Assembly: GCA_965219005.1 (NCBI GenBank)
Contig: CBDCMS010000003.1
Location: forward strand, 248,001-312,000
DNA length: 64,000 nucleotides
DNA from: CAUZIZ01 sp965219005
GTDB taxonomy: Bacteria; Acidobacteriota; UBA6911; RPQK01; JAJDTT01
Reading direction: 5' to 3'
The position numbers and the translations under genes are program-made. Shown piece by piece: positions 36,867 through 46,224 of the stretch. Numbering within the stretch: the stretch's first letter is position 1; the number at the start of each line of letters is the position of its first letter. The notes under the pieces are model-generated. The model saw nothing but the letters and a program-made list of their open reading frames with translations, had not been told where the DNA came from and made no database searches.

Positions 36867-38822
36867 ATGGCCGAAAATGAAGGAACCATAGAAGCTCTAC
36901 TGAAGGAAGATCGCCGCTTCCCGCCGGGAGAGGAATTCACGGCCCAGGCGCACTGGAATGATCCTGCCATCTACGAACAGGCACGCAAGGCCCCGGAAGA
37001 ATTCTGGGCCAAGATGGCAGAAGCCATTGATTGGTTCGAACCCTGGAACCAGGTTTTGGACTGGGATCCACCCACGGCCAAGTGGTTTCTCGGTGGCCAG
37101 CTAAACATCTCTTACAACTGTCTCGATCGCCATCTCTCCTCCTGGAGAAAAAACAAGGCTGCAATCATCTGGGAGGGAGAGCCAGGCGATACTCGCGTCT
37201 TGACCTATCTGGACCTTTATCGAGAGGTGAATCGGTGCGCCGCGACGCTCAAAAGACTCGGTGTCGAGAAAGGCGACCGAGTCGCTCTCTATCTGGGAAT
37301 GGTGCCCGAGCTGCCCATCGCCATGCTTGCCTGCGCCCGCATCGGCGCCCCCCACAATGTGGTCTTTGGTGGTTTCAGCCCGGATGCCCTCAGCGACCGG
37401 ATCAACGATTCGGACTCGAAGCTCCTGATTACCGCCGACGGCGCCTGGCGCAGAGGCAAGGTGGTTGCGCTGAAGGAAAATGTGGATGCGGCGCTGGAAG
37501 ACTCCCCAGGCGTCGAGCACGTTCTGGTTGTCAACCGGGTCTCCGATCCCGGCGCGGTCTCGATGAAAGAAGGGCGCGACCATTGGTGGCACCTGGAGAT
37601 GGAGAAAAGCGAAGGTGAGATTGTCGAGCCAGAGCAGCTGGATAGCGAGCACCCCCTCTATATTCTGTACACCTCAGGCACTACTGGGAAGCCAAAAGGG
37701 CTGCTGCACACGACCGGTGGATATCTGGTAGGAGCACACACCACCACCAAGTATGTCTTTGACCTGAAGGATACAGATACTTACTGGTGCGCAGCAGACG
37801 TGGGATGGGTGACGGGACACAGCTACATCGTCTACGGACCCCTCTCCAATGGAGCAACCTCGATAATGTACGAGGGCGCACCCGATCAGCCCGACAAGGG
37901 CCGGTTCTGGTCGATCGTGGAAAGGTATAAGGTCAATATCCTTTACACCGCACCGACCGCCATCAGGGCCTTCATGGGCTGGGGAGTAGAATACCCGGAG
38001 CGGTACGATCTTAGCTCGCTGCGTCTTTTGGGGACCGTCGGTGAACCTATCAACCCCGAAGCCTGGGTCTGGTATCGGCGCCACATTGGTTCCGATCGGG
38101 TGCCGGTGGTCGATACCTGGTGGCAGACAGAAACAGGGATGATGATGATCACGCCCTTGCCAGGACTTACCGATACCAAGCCGGGTTCTGCGACCTTTCC
38201 CTTCCCCGGGATCGAGGCTGACATCGTCGATAAGCAGGGGAATTCAGTGCCGCTGGGCGGGGGTGGCTTCTTGATTCTGAAGCGGCCCTGGCCGGCCATG
38301 GCCCGGACGATCTGGGGCGATCCCGATCGCTGGAAAGAGCAGTACTGGTCACAATATCCCGGAGTCTACTTCACAGGCGACGGCGCCAAGCGGGACGAGG
38401 AGGGGTATTTCTGGCTGCTCGGACGTGTCGACGACGTCCTCAATGTCGCCGGACACAGGATCGGCACGATGGAGGTCGAAAGTGCCCTCGTGAGTCATCC
38501 CGCAGTAGCAGAGGCAGCAGTCATCGGGGTTGATCATGAGGTCAAGGGCCAGGGGATCGCAGCCTTTGTCACCCTGCGTGCCGGGAACGAGGCCAGCCCC
38601 GAGCTGATGCAGGAGCTGCGTCTCCATGTAGGTGAGAAGATTGGTCCCATCGCGCGTCCGGAAAGGGTCTTTCCGGCTTCTGAGCTGCCCAAGACGCGAA
38701 GCGGAAAGATCATGCGACGACTTCTGCGCGACGTGGCCGAAGGAAGAGTTCTAGGCGACACGACGACCCTGACCGACCCAGCGGTTGTCGACTCGATCAA
38801 GCAGCAATACGAAGAGAAATAG
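36867..38822 (+). CDS. acs: Acetyl-CoA synthetase (AMP-forming)
   Basis: Activates acetate to acetyl-CoA through acetyl-AMP. The 651-residue length is normal. The AMP-binding signature YTSGTTGKPKGLLHTTGGYL is present, followed by WCAADVGWVTGHSYIVYGPL, the VDTWWQTETGMMMITPLPG motif and, near the C terminus, LPKTRSGKIMRRLLRD with the lysine that is acetylated in the family. The ATG at 36867 has AGGAGAGG upstream. Monocistronic; the promoter may lie in or just after the MITE. Confidence 0.97.
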   Translation: MAENEGTIEALLKEDRRFPPGEEFTAQAHWNDPAIYEQARKAPEEFWAKMAEAIDWFEPWNQVLDWDPPTAKWFLGGQLNISYNCLDRHLSSWRKNKAAIIWEGEPGDTRVLTYLDLYREVNRCAATLKRLGVEKGDRVALYLGMVPELPIAMLACARIGAPHNVVFGGFSPDALSDRINDSDSKLLITADGAWRRGKVVALKENVDAALEDSPGVEHVLVVNRVSDPGAVSMKEGRDHWWHLEMEKSEGEIVEPEQLDSEHPLYILYTSGTTGKPKGLLHTTGGYLVGAHTTTKYVFDLKDTDTYWCAADVGWVTGHSYIVYGPLSNGATSIMYEGAPDQPDKGRFWSIVERYKVNILYTAPTAIRAFMGWGVEYPERYDLSSLRLLGTVGEPINPEAWVWYRRHIGSDRVPVVDTWWQTETGMMMITPLPGLTDTKPGSATFPFPGIEADIVDKQGNSVPLGGGGFLILKRPWPAMARTIWGDPDRWKEQYWSQYPGVYFTGDGAKRDEEGYFWLLGRVDDVLNVAGHRIGTMEVESALVSHPAVAEAAVIGVDHEVKGQGIAAFVTLRAGNEASPELMQELRLHVGEKIGPIARPERVFPASELPKTRSGKIMRRLLRDVAEGRVLGDTTTLTDPAVVDSIKQQYEEK

Positions 38823-38921
38823 CAGAACTGCAGCGGTTCTCGGTGGAGTCAAACGGGCGAGTATCTAGTCAGTTCTCCTATCCTGACGCAGCCACTTCAT
38901 TCGGTTTCTGAAGTTCCAGAC

Positions 38922-40091
38922 TCAGTCAAAGGCCGGGATACCCGTGATGGCCTCGCCCAGGATCAGGGTGTGGATGTCGTGGGTTCCTTCGTAGGTGTAG
39001 ACCGTCTCCAGGTTTGCCATATGTCGAAACACGGGATACTCGCTCAGAATCCCGTTTGCTCCCAGGATATCTCGTGCCAGGCGGGCGGTTTTCAAAGCGA
39101 TGGCCACGTTGTTTCTCTTCGCCAATGAAATCTGCTCATGCCGTTCGTTTCCCGCGTCCTTCAATTGTCCCAGGCGATGAGCCAGGAGCTGGGCCTTGGT
39201 GATTTCGGTCAACATGTAGACCAGCTTCCGTTGAACCAACTGATGTGATGCGATAGGACGATTTCCGAACTGAGTTCGCTCCAGCGCCCAGCGCTGGGCC
39301 GTGTCGAAGCAGGCCATGGCCGCCCCGACCGCCCCCCAGGCGATTCCGTACCGGGCTTGATTCAAACACATCAGGGCGCTCTTGAGGCCAGTGGTTTCAG
39401 GCAGTAGGCTCGACCCATCGAGGTAGCAGTCGTCAAGCACCAGTTCCGAAGTGACAGAAGCCCGCAGAGAGTGTTTGTTGTGATAGTCCCGGCTCCCGAA
39501 CCCCGGCGTCTTCTTTTCAACCAGAAAGCCACGAATCTTCTCATCTTCGCAGCGAGCCCAGATGATCGCCACGTCGGCGATACTGCCGTTGGTGATCCAT
39601 GCCTTGGTGCCATTCAGGACAAAACCGCCGCGCTCCTCCCGGGCAACCGTTCTCAACCCGCTTGGATTCGAGCCAAAGTCAGGCTCCGTGAGACCAAAAC
39701 AACCAATGGCCTGACCAGCTTGTAGGCGTGGCAGCCACCGCTCCTTTTGTTCGGCGCTGCCGAACGTATGGATCGGGTACATCACCAACCCGCTTTGCAC
39801 TGAAACGAAGCTTCTCAGCCCGCTGTCACCTCGCTCGAGTTCCTGCATGATCAACCCGTAGGCGATACTGTTGAGACCGGAGCAGTTGTACCCTTCGAGA
39901 TTGGCTCCGAAATAGCCCAGCTTGCCCATCGGCTCGATCAGATGCGAGGGGAATCGGCCCTCCATGTAATGGTCCTCAATGACGGGGAGGACCTCTTCAT
40001 CTACGAAGCGCCGCACGCTCTCGCGAACCAATGTCTCTTCGTCGCTGAGAAGGTCCTCGAGGTTCATGAAATCTGGGCTCTGAAACGCCAT
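38922..40091 (-). CDS. Acyl-CoA dehydrogenase, glutaryl-CoA dehydrogenase type
   Basis: A 389-residue FAD enzyme. GCFGLTEPDFGSNPSG is the FAD/substrate motif, and YEGTHDIHTLILG holds the catalytic Glu in the context typical of glutaryl-CoA dehydrogenase, as does ARYGIAWGAVGAA. It would oxidise and decarboxylate glutaryl-CoA to crotonyl-CoA in lysine or aromatic breakdown; a general acyl-CoA role is less likely. The start is the ATG at 40091; a -10-like TATATT lies only a few bases before it, so the mRNA may be leaderless. Only 58 bases separate it from the divergent fusion gene. Confidence 0.88.
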   Translation of the reverse strand: MAFQSPDFMNLEDLLSDEETLVRESVRRFVDEEVLPVIEDHYMEGRFPSHLIEPMGKLGYFGANLEGYNCSGLNSIAYGLIMQELERGDSGLRSFVSVQSGLVMYPIHTFGSAEQKERWLPRLQAGQAIGCFGLTEPDFGSNPSGLRTVAREERGGFVLNGTKAWITNGSIADVAIIWARCEDEKIRGFLVEKKTPGFGSRDYHNKHSLRASVTSELVLDDCYLDGSSLLPETTGLKSALMCLNQARYGIAWGAVGAAMACFDTAQRWALERTQFGNRPIASHQLVQRKLVYMLTEITKAQLLAHRLGQLKDAGNERHEQISLAKRNNVAIALKTARLARDILGANGILSEYPVFRHMANLETVYTYEGTHDIHTLILGEAITGIPAFD

Positions 40092-40149
40092 CTGGGGAAT
40101 ATAGCATAGGCAGATCTGGCCAGCCCAAAGTTGTATCATAGAGGGACAG

Positions 40150-41151
40150 ATGGTGATTGGTCTAACGGGTAGGAATGCTTCGGGGAAGGGTCTGGTTGCC
40201 GAGTTTCTTCAGGCCAAGGGTTTCAGCTATCTGTCTCTTTCGGATTTCATTCGGGAAGAGGTGGCAAGGCGGGGCCACGAGGTTACCCGGGAACGACTGA
40301 TTGAGGTGGGAAGAGGCCTCCGCGCGAAATTCGGAAACGGCCATCTGGCGCGGCAGATCCTGAAGCAGCTGGGCGAGGACCGAAACTACGTCGTCGACTC
40401 GTTCCGACATCCCGATGAGGTCGAAGAATTCCGTAGTCGCTCCGATTTCCATCTACTTGCTCTGGAGGCAGAGGCAAAAACGCGCTACCAGAGGATCAAG
40501 GCCCGAGCACGGGAATCGGACCCCGTTGAATACGAGGAGTTTCTTCGACTGGAGGAGGAAGAGGCCTCCAGCAAGCAATCCGAAGGACAAAAGCTGTCGG
40601 ACACGGCGCGCCTGGCTGATGTTGCGCTTGAGAACAATGGCACCAAGGAGGAGCTCTGCTCACAGGTTTCGAGCTGGCTTCAGAAGCTCATGCTGCAGTT
40701 GAGTCGGCCAGACTGGGACGAATATTTCATGAGAATGGCCAAAGTGGCCGCCCTACGAAGCAATTGCGTCAAGAGGAAGGTTGCAGCCGTAATCGTTCGC
40801 GACAAGAGAGTCATTTCTACCGGATACAATGGGACTCCACGTGGCACGCGGAACTGTTTTGAGGGCGGATGTCCTCGCTGCAATCAATTAGCGGATAGTG
40901 GCACCCAGTTGGATGATTGCCTGTGCTCTCACGGAGAAGAAAACGCGATCACCCAGGCCGCGTATCACGGGGTGAGCGTCAAAGGTGGAGTACTTTATAC
41001 GACCTTCTCGCCCTGCCTAACCTGCACCAAGATGATCATCAATTCGGGGATCGAAGAGGTGGTATACAACCTGGAGTATCCCCTCAGTGACATATCCTTT
41101 CATCTACTCCAGGAAGCAGGATTGGTCTGTCGACAGTTCAAGGTCGAGTAG
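40150..41151 (+). CDS. P-loop NMP-kinase-like / dCMP deaminase fusion
   Basis: A 333-residue two-domain protein. Residues 1-180 are a P-loop kinase domain resembling nucleotide or dephospho-CoA kinases, with GLTGRNASGKG at the very start and VVDSFRHPDEVEEFR. Residues 190-333 are a deoxycytidylate deaminase: the zinc site is HGEENAI together with SPCLTCTKMI, and extra cysteines (CPRCNQ, CLCSH) form a second cluster as in ComEB/dCMP deaminases. It probably makes dUMP for thymidylate synthesis; what the kinase half phosphorylates is unknown. GAGGGACAG precedes the ATG. Confidence 0.88.
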   Translation: MVIGLTGRNASGKGLVAEFLQAKGFSYLSLSDFIREEVARRGHEVTRERLIEVGRGLRAKFGNGHLARQILKQLGEDRNYVVDSFRHPDEVEEFRSRSDFHLLALEAEAKTRYQRIKARARESDPVEYEEFLRLEEEEASSKQSEGQKLSDTARLADVALENNGTKEELCSQVSSWLQKLMLQLSRPDWDEYFMRMAKVAALRSNCVKRKVAAVIVRDKRVISTGYNGTPRGTRNCFEGGCPRCNQLADSGTQLDDCLCSHGEENAITQAAYHGVSVKGGVLYTTFSPCLTCTKMIINSGIEEVVYNLEYPLSDISFHLLQEAGLVCRQFKVE

Positions 41152-41180
41152 GCGATCCGCTTCTCTGCAATTGTCTCCAG

Positions 41181-41438
41181 GTGCTCGCTATGGTGCTAGC
41201 ATCCCTTCTCCTCTTCACCACGGCATCCGCCGGGTTTCTTGTCTTCCTGGTCAAGTATCCCCGGGGCTCTGAGGTCCGCCTGTGGGGCATCCGCGCCTGC
41301 CACGGACTGGGTTTTCTGGGGGTGGCCGCGATGAGGCTTGACCGAGGGGGGTTCTCAGAGCTGTCACTATTGATCATCTCATCCCTGGTAGTTTCGGTAG
41401 TCGCCTTCGAACTCTCTTCGAAATACCTCGATAAGTAG
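41181..41438 (+). CDS. Small membrane protein, unknown
   Basis: An 85-residue frame with two hydrophobic helices (about 2-25 and 62-78) joined by a short basic and Arg-rich loop. It starts at GTG 41181 or at ATG 41190; the ribosome binding site is weak. It follows the fusion gene by 30 bases in the same direction. Function not recognised; the hydrophobic pattern makes a real gene plausible. Confidence 0.5.
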   Translation: MLAMVLASLLLFTTASAGFLVFLVKYPRGSEVRLWGIRACHGLGFLGVAAMRLDRGGFSELSLLIISSLVVSVVAFELSSKYLDK

Positions 41439-41509
41439 ACGCCTTCCGGTCTCGGAGTGGAACACAACCGAAGGGCTCGTGCAAAAATAACTTCACATTC
41501 TGGCATCTC

Positions 41510-41600
41510 AGCTTCACACTATCTTCGGCCGCTCCTCAATCGCGAAATCCTCAACGTAGGCCTGGCTACGCCTGCGGTTTCGCTCAATCGTTCGCGAAGG
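41510..41600 (+). repeat. Dispersed palindromic repeat, copy 2
   Basis: Matches the complement of 19780-19871 over about 90 bases, starting with CTTCACACTATCTTCGGCCG and including CGTAG...CTACG as an inner hairpin. It lies between the small membrane gene and the stop of pncB. Confidence 0.7.
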
Positions 41601-42986
41601 CTATGCCCCAGGGCCTCCGAACTCGTGTTCGAGCGCCCTTCGGGCCGAGAGCAGGTCGGCGCTGAACTCCACCGGATAGGGGGAGCAGGCTTCCAGGTTC
41701 CGGATCGACTCCGGAAGTGCTTGCAGTTGGCTCTGGGCGTAGTCCCGGATCTCGAAGACGGCGGGAAGCTCAGCGGTGAGCTCACCTTTCGCGGCATATC
41801 TTTTCAGCAGAGGAGCAGACATCGGGCCCAATCCGGCGGGGACTTCGCCCCAGCGGGCGAGCACGTCTCCGCAGAATCCTGAAGAGCCGCTCTTCCGGAA
41901 GATCTGCTTATGGTAAGGCATTGTGTCCTTGTTCTTGGACAATTTGAGGCGAGGATGGGTTTCCCCTTTGCGGGTTGCCGACACCAGTTTGTAGACGAGG
42001 TCACAGCTGGGTGCGTCTCGGGATACCACCAGTTCGGTCCCCACGCCGTAGGCATCGATAGGAGCGTCACTCAAGGCCAGTGACTGCAACTTTCTCTCAT
42101 CCAGGTCTCCGCTGGCTACGATTCGAACGTGGGTCTTACCGGCTTGATCCAGTAGCCGACGTGTTTCAACGGCCAGGCTCAGGAGATCTCCGCTGTCCAG
42201 ACGTACGCCGTCGATTTCACCCTCGACTTGCAATGCTCTTCGCACTCCGGACAGCGTATCGTATGTGTCTACGAGAAGGACGGCATTCTGTGGGAAGGTG
42301 TCGCGGAAACACTGGAAGGACTCAAGCTCGTCCCCAAAGAATTGCACGAAGGAGTGGGCCATGGTGCCCTGCACGGGGAGATCCAGCTCAAACCCGGCCA
42401 AGGTGTTGCTGGTGCCGGCACAGCCCCCAATGAAAGAAGCGCGCGCAGCCAAGGTGCTGGCCTGCGGGCCATGTGCCCGGCGGCTCCCGAAATCGACCAC
42501 CTGCCTCCCGGCGGCTGCCTGACACAATCGCGCTGCCTTGGTCGCGACCATGGTCTGAAAGTTGATGGTGTTGATCAGGTAGGTTTCCAGCAGTTGCGCT
42601 TCCATGATCGGCGCAGCCACTTGAAGGATGGGCTCGTTCGGAAAGACAGGGGTGCCCTCGGGAAGGGCATAGACGTCACCCGTAAATCGAAAATCGCATA
42701 GGAAGTCGAAAAAAGCGGGCTCCACATGCCGAAAGGTCTCCAGGCTCCTGAGGTAGTCCGTCATCTCTTTGTCGAAAGACAAGCTCAGGATATAGTGAAG
42801 GGCTTGTTCCAGCCCGGCGGCGACCAGATAGTTTCGCTGGTTGGGAAGCCGCCGCGTAAAAAGCTCGAAGGTAGCCTGATCGCCGGCTTGCCCAGCCCGG
42901 AAATAAGCCGCCAGCATGGTTAGCTCGTACAGGTCGGTGTTGATACCCAGGGTTTTTTCGGAAGGGAAGAGAGGGTTCGGCTTCAT
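41601..42986 (-). CDS. pncB: Nicotinate phosphoribosyltransferase
   Basis: Converts nicotinate and PRPP to nicotinate mononucleotide in NAD salvage. The 461-residue protein has NTDLYELTMLAAYF at the start, GSRRAHGPQAS with the catalytic His region, VDTYDTLSGV and VRLDSGDL, all typical. The ATG overlaps the stop of purB by four bases, so pncB, purB and the MBL gene are one operon. Confidence 0.95.
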   Translation of the reverse strand: MKPNPLFPSEKTLGINTDLYELTMLAAYFRAGQAGDQATFELFTRRLPNQRNYLVAAGLEQALHYILSLSFDKEMTDYLRSLETFRHVEPAFFDFLCDFRFTGDVYALPEGTPVFPNEPILQVAAPIMEAQLLETYLINTINFQTMVATKAARLCQAAAGRQVVDFGSRRAHGPQASTLAARASFIGGCAGTSNTLAGFELDLPVQGTMAHSFVQFFGDELESFQCFRDTFPQNAVLLVDTYDTLSGVRRALQVEGEIDGVRLDSGDLLSLAVETRRLLDQAGKTHVRIVASGDLDERKLQSLALSDAPIDAYGVGTELVVSRDAPSCDLVYKLVSATRKGETHPRLKLSKNKDTMPYHKQIFRKSGSSGFCGDVLARWGEVPAGLGPMSAPLLKRYAAKGELTAELPAVFEIRDYAQSQLQALPESIRNLEACSPYPVEFSADLLSARRALEHEFGGPGA

Positions 42987-44281
42987 GCCGGACTGAAGAC
43001 CCGCTCAAAGACGGTCTCCACGTGCTGAAGCGTACTTCGGAGATCGAAAACCCCTTCAATTTCTTTGGCAGAGAGATGAGTCCGGATATCCTCGTCGGCC
43101 ATGATCAGGCCCTTGAAGGCGGCCTTTTCATCCCAAGCCCGCATCGAATTCCGCTGGACCCAAACGTAGGCTTCGTCACGGAGGACACCCTTCTCGACCA
43201 ACTTGACCAGCAGCGTACTTGAGAAAGTCAGGCCGCCCGAGAGATCGATATTGGCTTGCATTCGGGCTTCATCGACCGCGAGGTTCTTGAGAACGTTGGC
43301 AATCCGGGTAGTAAGGTAATGAGCGAGCGTTGTGCTGTCGGGCAGTATCACCCTCTCCGCCGAGGAATGAGAAATATCTCTCTCGTGCCACAGCGGGATA
43401 TTCTCCAGTGCCGTCACCGCATTCGATCGGAGGACGCGGGCCAGACCGCTAATATTTTCGCAGGCGATGGGGTTCCGTTTGTGGGGCATCGCGGAGCTCC
43501 CCTTTTGCCCGGCCCCGAAGGCCTCGCGTGCCTCGCCGACTTCGGTGCGCTGCAAGTGGCGGATTTCCGTTGCAATCTTGTCGTAAGTGGAGCCCAGGAT
43601 GGCGAGTGAGCAGATATACTCCGCGTGTCGATCACGCTGAAGGGTCTGCGTGGAGGCCCGGGCAAAACCGATATCCAGTTTCCCACAGACCTTCTCCTCT
43701 ACGTCTGGAGGGAGGTGGGAGAAGGTTCCCACCGGGCCGCTTATCTTGCCGACTTCCAGATTCTCCCGGGCTCGACGGAAGCGTTCCAGATTGCGCTGCA
43801 TTTCCGAATACCAAACCACCAGCTTTAGACCAAAGGTCGTCGGCTCGGCGTGGACGCCATGGGTTCGACCCATCACCGGCGTGTCTTTGTAGCGAATGGC
43901 CTGCTGTTTGAGGATCGACAGCAATTTCAGCAGCTCAGTCTCGATGGCGGCGGAAGCATCCTTCACTAACAATGCTTGCGCGGTGTCTACGACGTCAGTT
44001 GAGGTCAGTCCCAGGTGAATAAATCGTGATGCCTCCCCGACCGATTCGGCGACCGAGCTCAGAAAAGCGATGACGTCATGGCGAGTCACCTCTTCGATCT
44101 CGTGGATTCGCTCGATTGAGAAGGCAGCCTTGTCCTTGATCTCGGACAGGGCGTCTGTGGGCACTTGCCCCTTCTCGGCCAGAACTTCACAGACAGCAAT
44201 CTCGACATCGAGCCACTTCGAGTACTTGTTCTCTTCTGACCAGATCCGGGCCATTTCAGGACGGGTGTATCGTGGGATCAT
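42983..44281 (-). CDS. purB: Adenylosuccinate lyase
   Basis: Cleaves SAICAR and adenylosuccinate in purine synthesis. The 432-residue protein has the fumarase/lyase superfamily signature as GSSAMPHKRNP, preceded by GRTHGVHAEPTTFG and LGLTSTDVVDTAQ. Length and order are normal for the B. subtilis-type enzyme. It overlaps both the MBL gene upstream and pncB downstream by four bases. Confidence 0.97.
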   Translation of the reverse strand: MIPRYTRPEMARIWSEENKYSKWLDVEIAVCEVLAEKGQVPTDALSEIKDKAAFSIERIHEIEEVTRHDVIAFLSSVAESVGEASRFIHLGLTSTDVVDTAQALLVKDASAAIETELLKLLSILKQQAIRYKDTPVMGRTHGVHAEPTTFGLKLVVWYSEMQRNLERFRRARENLEVGKISGPVGTFSHLPPDVEEKVCGKLDIGFARASTQTLQRDRHAEYICSLAILGSTYDKIATEIRHLQRTEVGEAREAFGAGQKGSSAMPHKRNPIACENISGLARVLRSNAVTALENIPLWHERDISHSSAERVILPDSTTLAHYLTTRIANVLKNLAVDEARMQANIDLSGGLTFSSTLLVKLVEKGVLRDEAYVWVQRNSMRAWDEKAAFKGLIMADEDIRTHLSAKEIEGVFDLRSTLQHVETVFERVFSPA

Positions 44282-45057
44282 AGCTCTAGGACTATGGTCG
44301 GTTTGTGTTGATGAGTCAAGTGAACCTGGGGGCTCGGATAGCCGTCCCTACGTCGTTTCTGGAGCGCGGCCGAGGCAGCTTCGGCCGCGAGTTCGGGAAG
44401 GTTGTTGTTCCGGCTCAAGTGGGCTAGAAAAAGGTGGGCGGCACTACCGTCGAAGTCCTCGGCCAGGAAGTGGGAGAGTGCCTGGTTGGAAAGGTGTCCC
44501 TCCCTTCCCAACAACCGCTGTTTGAGAAACCAGGGGTAGCCGCCGACCTTGAGCATCTCTTCGTCATGATTGGATTCCAGAATTAGCCAATCGCAGTCTC
44601 GGAGTTGCTTTGTGACGAGAGGGGAGAGCTCACCCAGATCGGTCACGGCGGCACCGGACACTCCACCGGACGAAAAGCGAAAGGCAACGGGTTGAGCCGC
44701 GTCGTGATTCACGTCAAAGGGGTGAACTCTGATATCCCCAATCGAGAAGGATTGCCCTGCCTCAAAGCACTCCCAACGCTCCAACTCTCGTAGTTTGGGG
44801 ACCTCGTCCCGTGTCCCTTTGTTCATGAAAACTGGGATTCCAAGCTCGTCGGCGAATGCGGCAGCCCCGGCCACATGGTCGCTGTGCCCGTGCGTCAGAA
44901 TCAGAGCCTGGACTTTGTCGAGTGAGAGGGCGGCCTCCTCGAAACGGCGCCGGAGGCTGCGGGCCCCGAAGCCCAGATCCAACAAGAGGTGGGTATGCGC
45001 CGTCCCGATATAGGTGCAATTTCCCGAGCTCCCACTCCCAAGCACACATAGTTGCAT
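44278..45057 (-). CDS. MBL-fold hydrolase, WalJ/YycJ type
   Basis: A 259-residue metallo-beta-lactamase-fold protein. LTHGHSDHVAGA is the HxHxDH metal motif; the N terminus VLGSGSSGNCTYIG and the DCDWLILESNHD stretch are typical of the YycJ/WalJ group, thought to be a 5'-exonuclease acting in DNA mismatch repair. First gene of the purB-pncB operon; 26 bases from the divergent rlmN. Confidence 0.87.
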   Translation of the reverse strand: MQLCVLGSGSSGNCTYIGTAHTHLLLDLGFGARSLRRRFEEAALSLDKVQALILTHGHSDHVAGAAAFADELGIPVFMNKGTRDEVPKLRELERWECFEAGQSFSIGDIRVHPFDVNHDAAQPVAFRFSSGGVSGAAVTDLGELSPLVTKQLRDCDWLILESNHDEEMLKVGGYPWFLKQRLLGREGHLSNQALSHFLAEDFDGSAAHLFLAHLSRNNNLPELAAEAASAALQKRRRDGYPSPQVHLTHQHKPTIVLEL

Positions 45058-45083
45058 CGTGAGATAGAATGTAGCAGCCAGGT

Positions 45084-46154
45084 ATGAAAAAGAAAAACCT
45101 CTTGGGGCTAGGAGCCGCGGAGCTGGAACAGCTAGCCCTCTCGATGGACGAGAAGGCCTTTCGCGGCAGGCAGCTCTATCATCAGATCTATCAGCGCCGA
45201 ATCCAGGAATTCGACCAGATGTCGGAGCTCCCGAAGGGATTTCGGCACGCCCTCTCAGAGAAATACTCGCTGACCTATCCCGAGGTTGAGAACCAGACCG
45301 GGTCCGTCGATGGGACGGTTAAATTTCTGCTGCGATTGGAAGATGGCCGATTCATCGAAACGGTTTTCATACCTGAAGGCAGGAGGCAGACTCTCTGCGT
45401 TTCTTCACAAATCGGCTGCGATGTCGGCTGTACTTTCTGCATGACAGCCCAGATGCCCTTCCAGCGAAATCTGCAGCCCGGCGAAATCGTTGGTCAGCTG
45501 TTGGCGGTGATGCGGACCGGCCTGCTTAGGGAAAGAGGCTTCAATCTGGTCTTTATGGGAATGGGTGAACCCTTGTACAACTATCAGAATCTGGGGAAAG
45601 CATTCCGGATTATGATCGACCCCTCCGGTATGGGGCTGTCCCATCACAAGATCACGGTCTCGACCTCCGGAGTCGTGCCGGTGCTCAAGAAGATGGCCAC
45701 AGAAGAGACCTTGCCCAACCTGGCCATCTCACTGAATGCAACCACGAACGAGACGCGAGACGCGGTCATGCCGATCAACCAAAAATGGAATCTAGAGGAA
45801 CTGATGCAGGTCTGTCGGTCGTTTCCAATCGAGCCCAGGCGTCGCCTCACGTTCGAGTATGTTCTCCTCAAGGACGTGACGGATTCCGATGAAGACGCAA
45901 GGCGACTGGCGAAACTGGCCAGAGGCGCTCGTGCAAAAGTGAACCTGATTCCCTACAATCCGGGAGCGGGTCTGGGCTTCGCACGGCCCCCGTGGGAAAG
46001 AGTAAAGAAATTTCAGGAGATCCTGACAAGTCGGCAAGTGACGACGCTGGTTAGGAGGCCCAGAGGGGACGAGATTGCTGCGGCCTGTGGCCAGCTGGCC
46101 TACCTGCAGAAAACCGGCAGTGACGGGCAGGTCCCCGGGCGCACGGAATCATGA
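45084..46154 (+). CDS. rlmN: Dual-specificity rRNA/tRNA adenine-C2 methyltransferase
   Basis: A radical SAM enzyme that methylates A2503 of 23S rRNA and A37 of some tRNAs. The 356-residue protein has the cluster motif CDVGCTFC, FMGMGEPLYNYQN, and the C-terminal region RRPRGDEIAAACGQL with the second catalytic Cys. The ATG follows AGCCAGGT. Monocistronic or with mtaB 70 bases downstream. Confidence 0.95.
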   Translation: MKKKNLLGLGAAELEQLALSMDEKAFRGRQLYHQIYQRRIQEFDQMSELPKGFRHALSEKYSLTYPEVENQTGSVDGTVKFLLRLEDGRFIETVFIPEGRRQTLCVSSQIGCDVGCTFCMTAQMPFQRNLQPGEIVGQLLAVMRTGLLRERGFNLVFMGMGEPLYNYQNLGKAFRIMIDPSGMGLSHHKITVSTSGVVPVLKKMATEETLPNLAISLNATTNETRDAVMPINQKWNLEELMQVCRSFPIEPRRRLTFEYVLLKDVTDSDEDARRLAKLARGARAKVNLIPYNPGAGLGFARPPWERVKKFQEILTSRQVTTLVRRPRGDEIAAACGQLAYLQKTGSDGQVPGRTES

Positions 46155-46224
46155 TGCTTGAGGCGAGCGAGATAGCGCCGAGGGCACGCCGTCACTATTT
46201 GTTTTCGCGTGAGGGATAAGACGA

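Noticed and set aside
36557..36880. Several overlapping frames between 36.5 and 36.9 kb
   Set aside because: They fall inside the MITE-like element on both strands and have no protein character.
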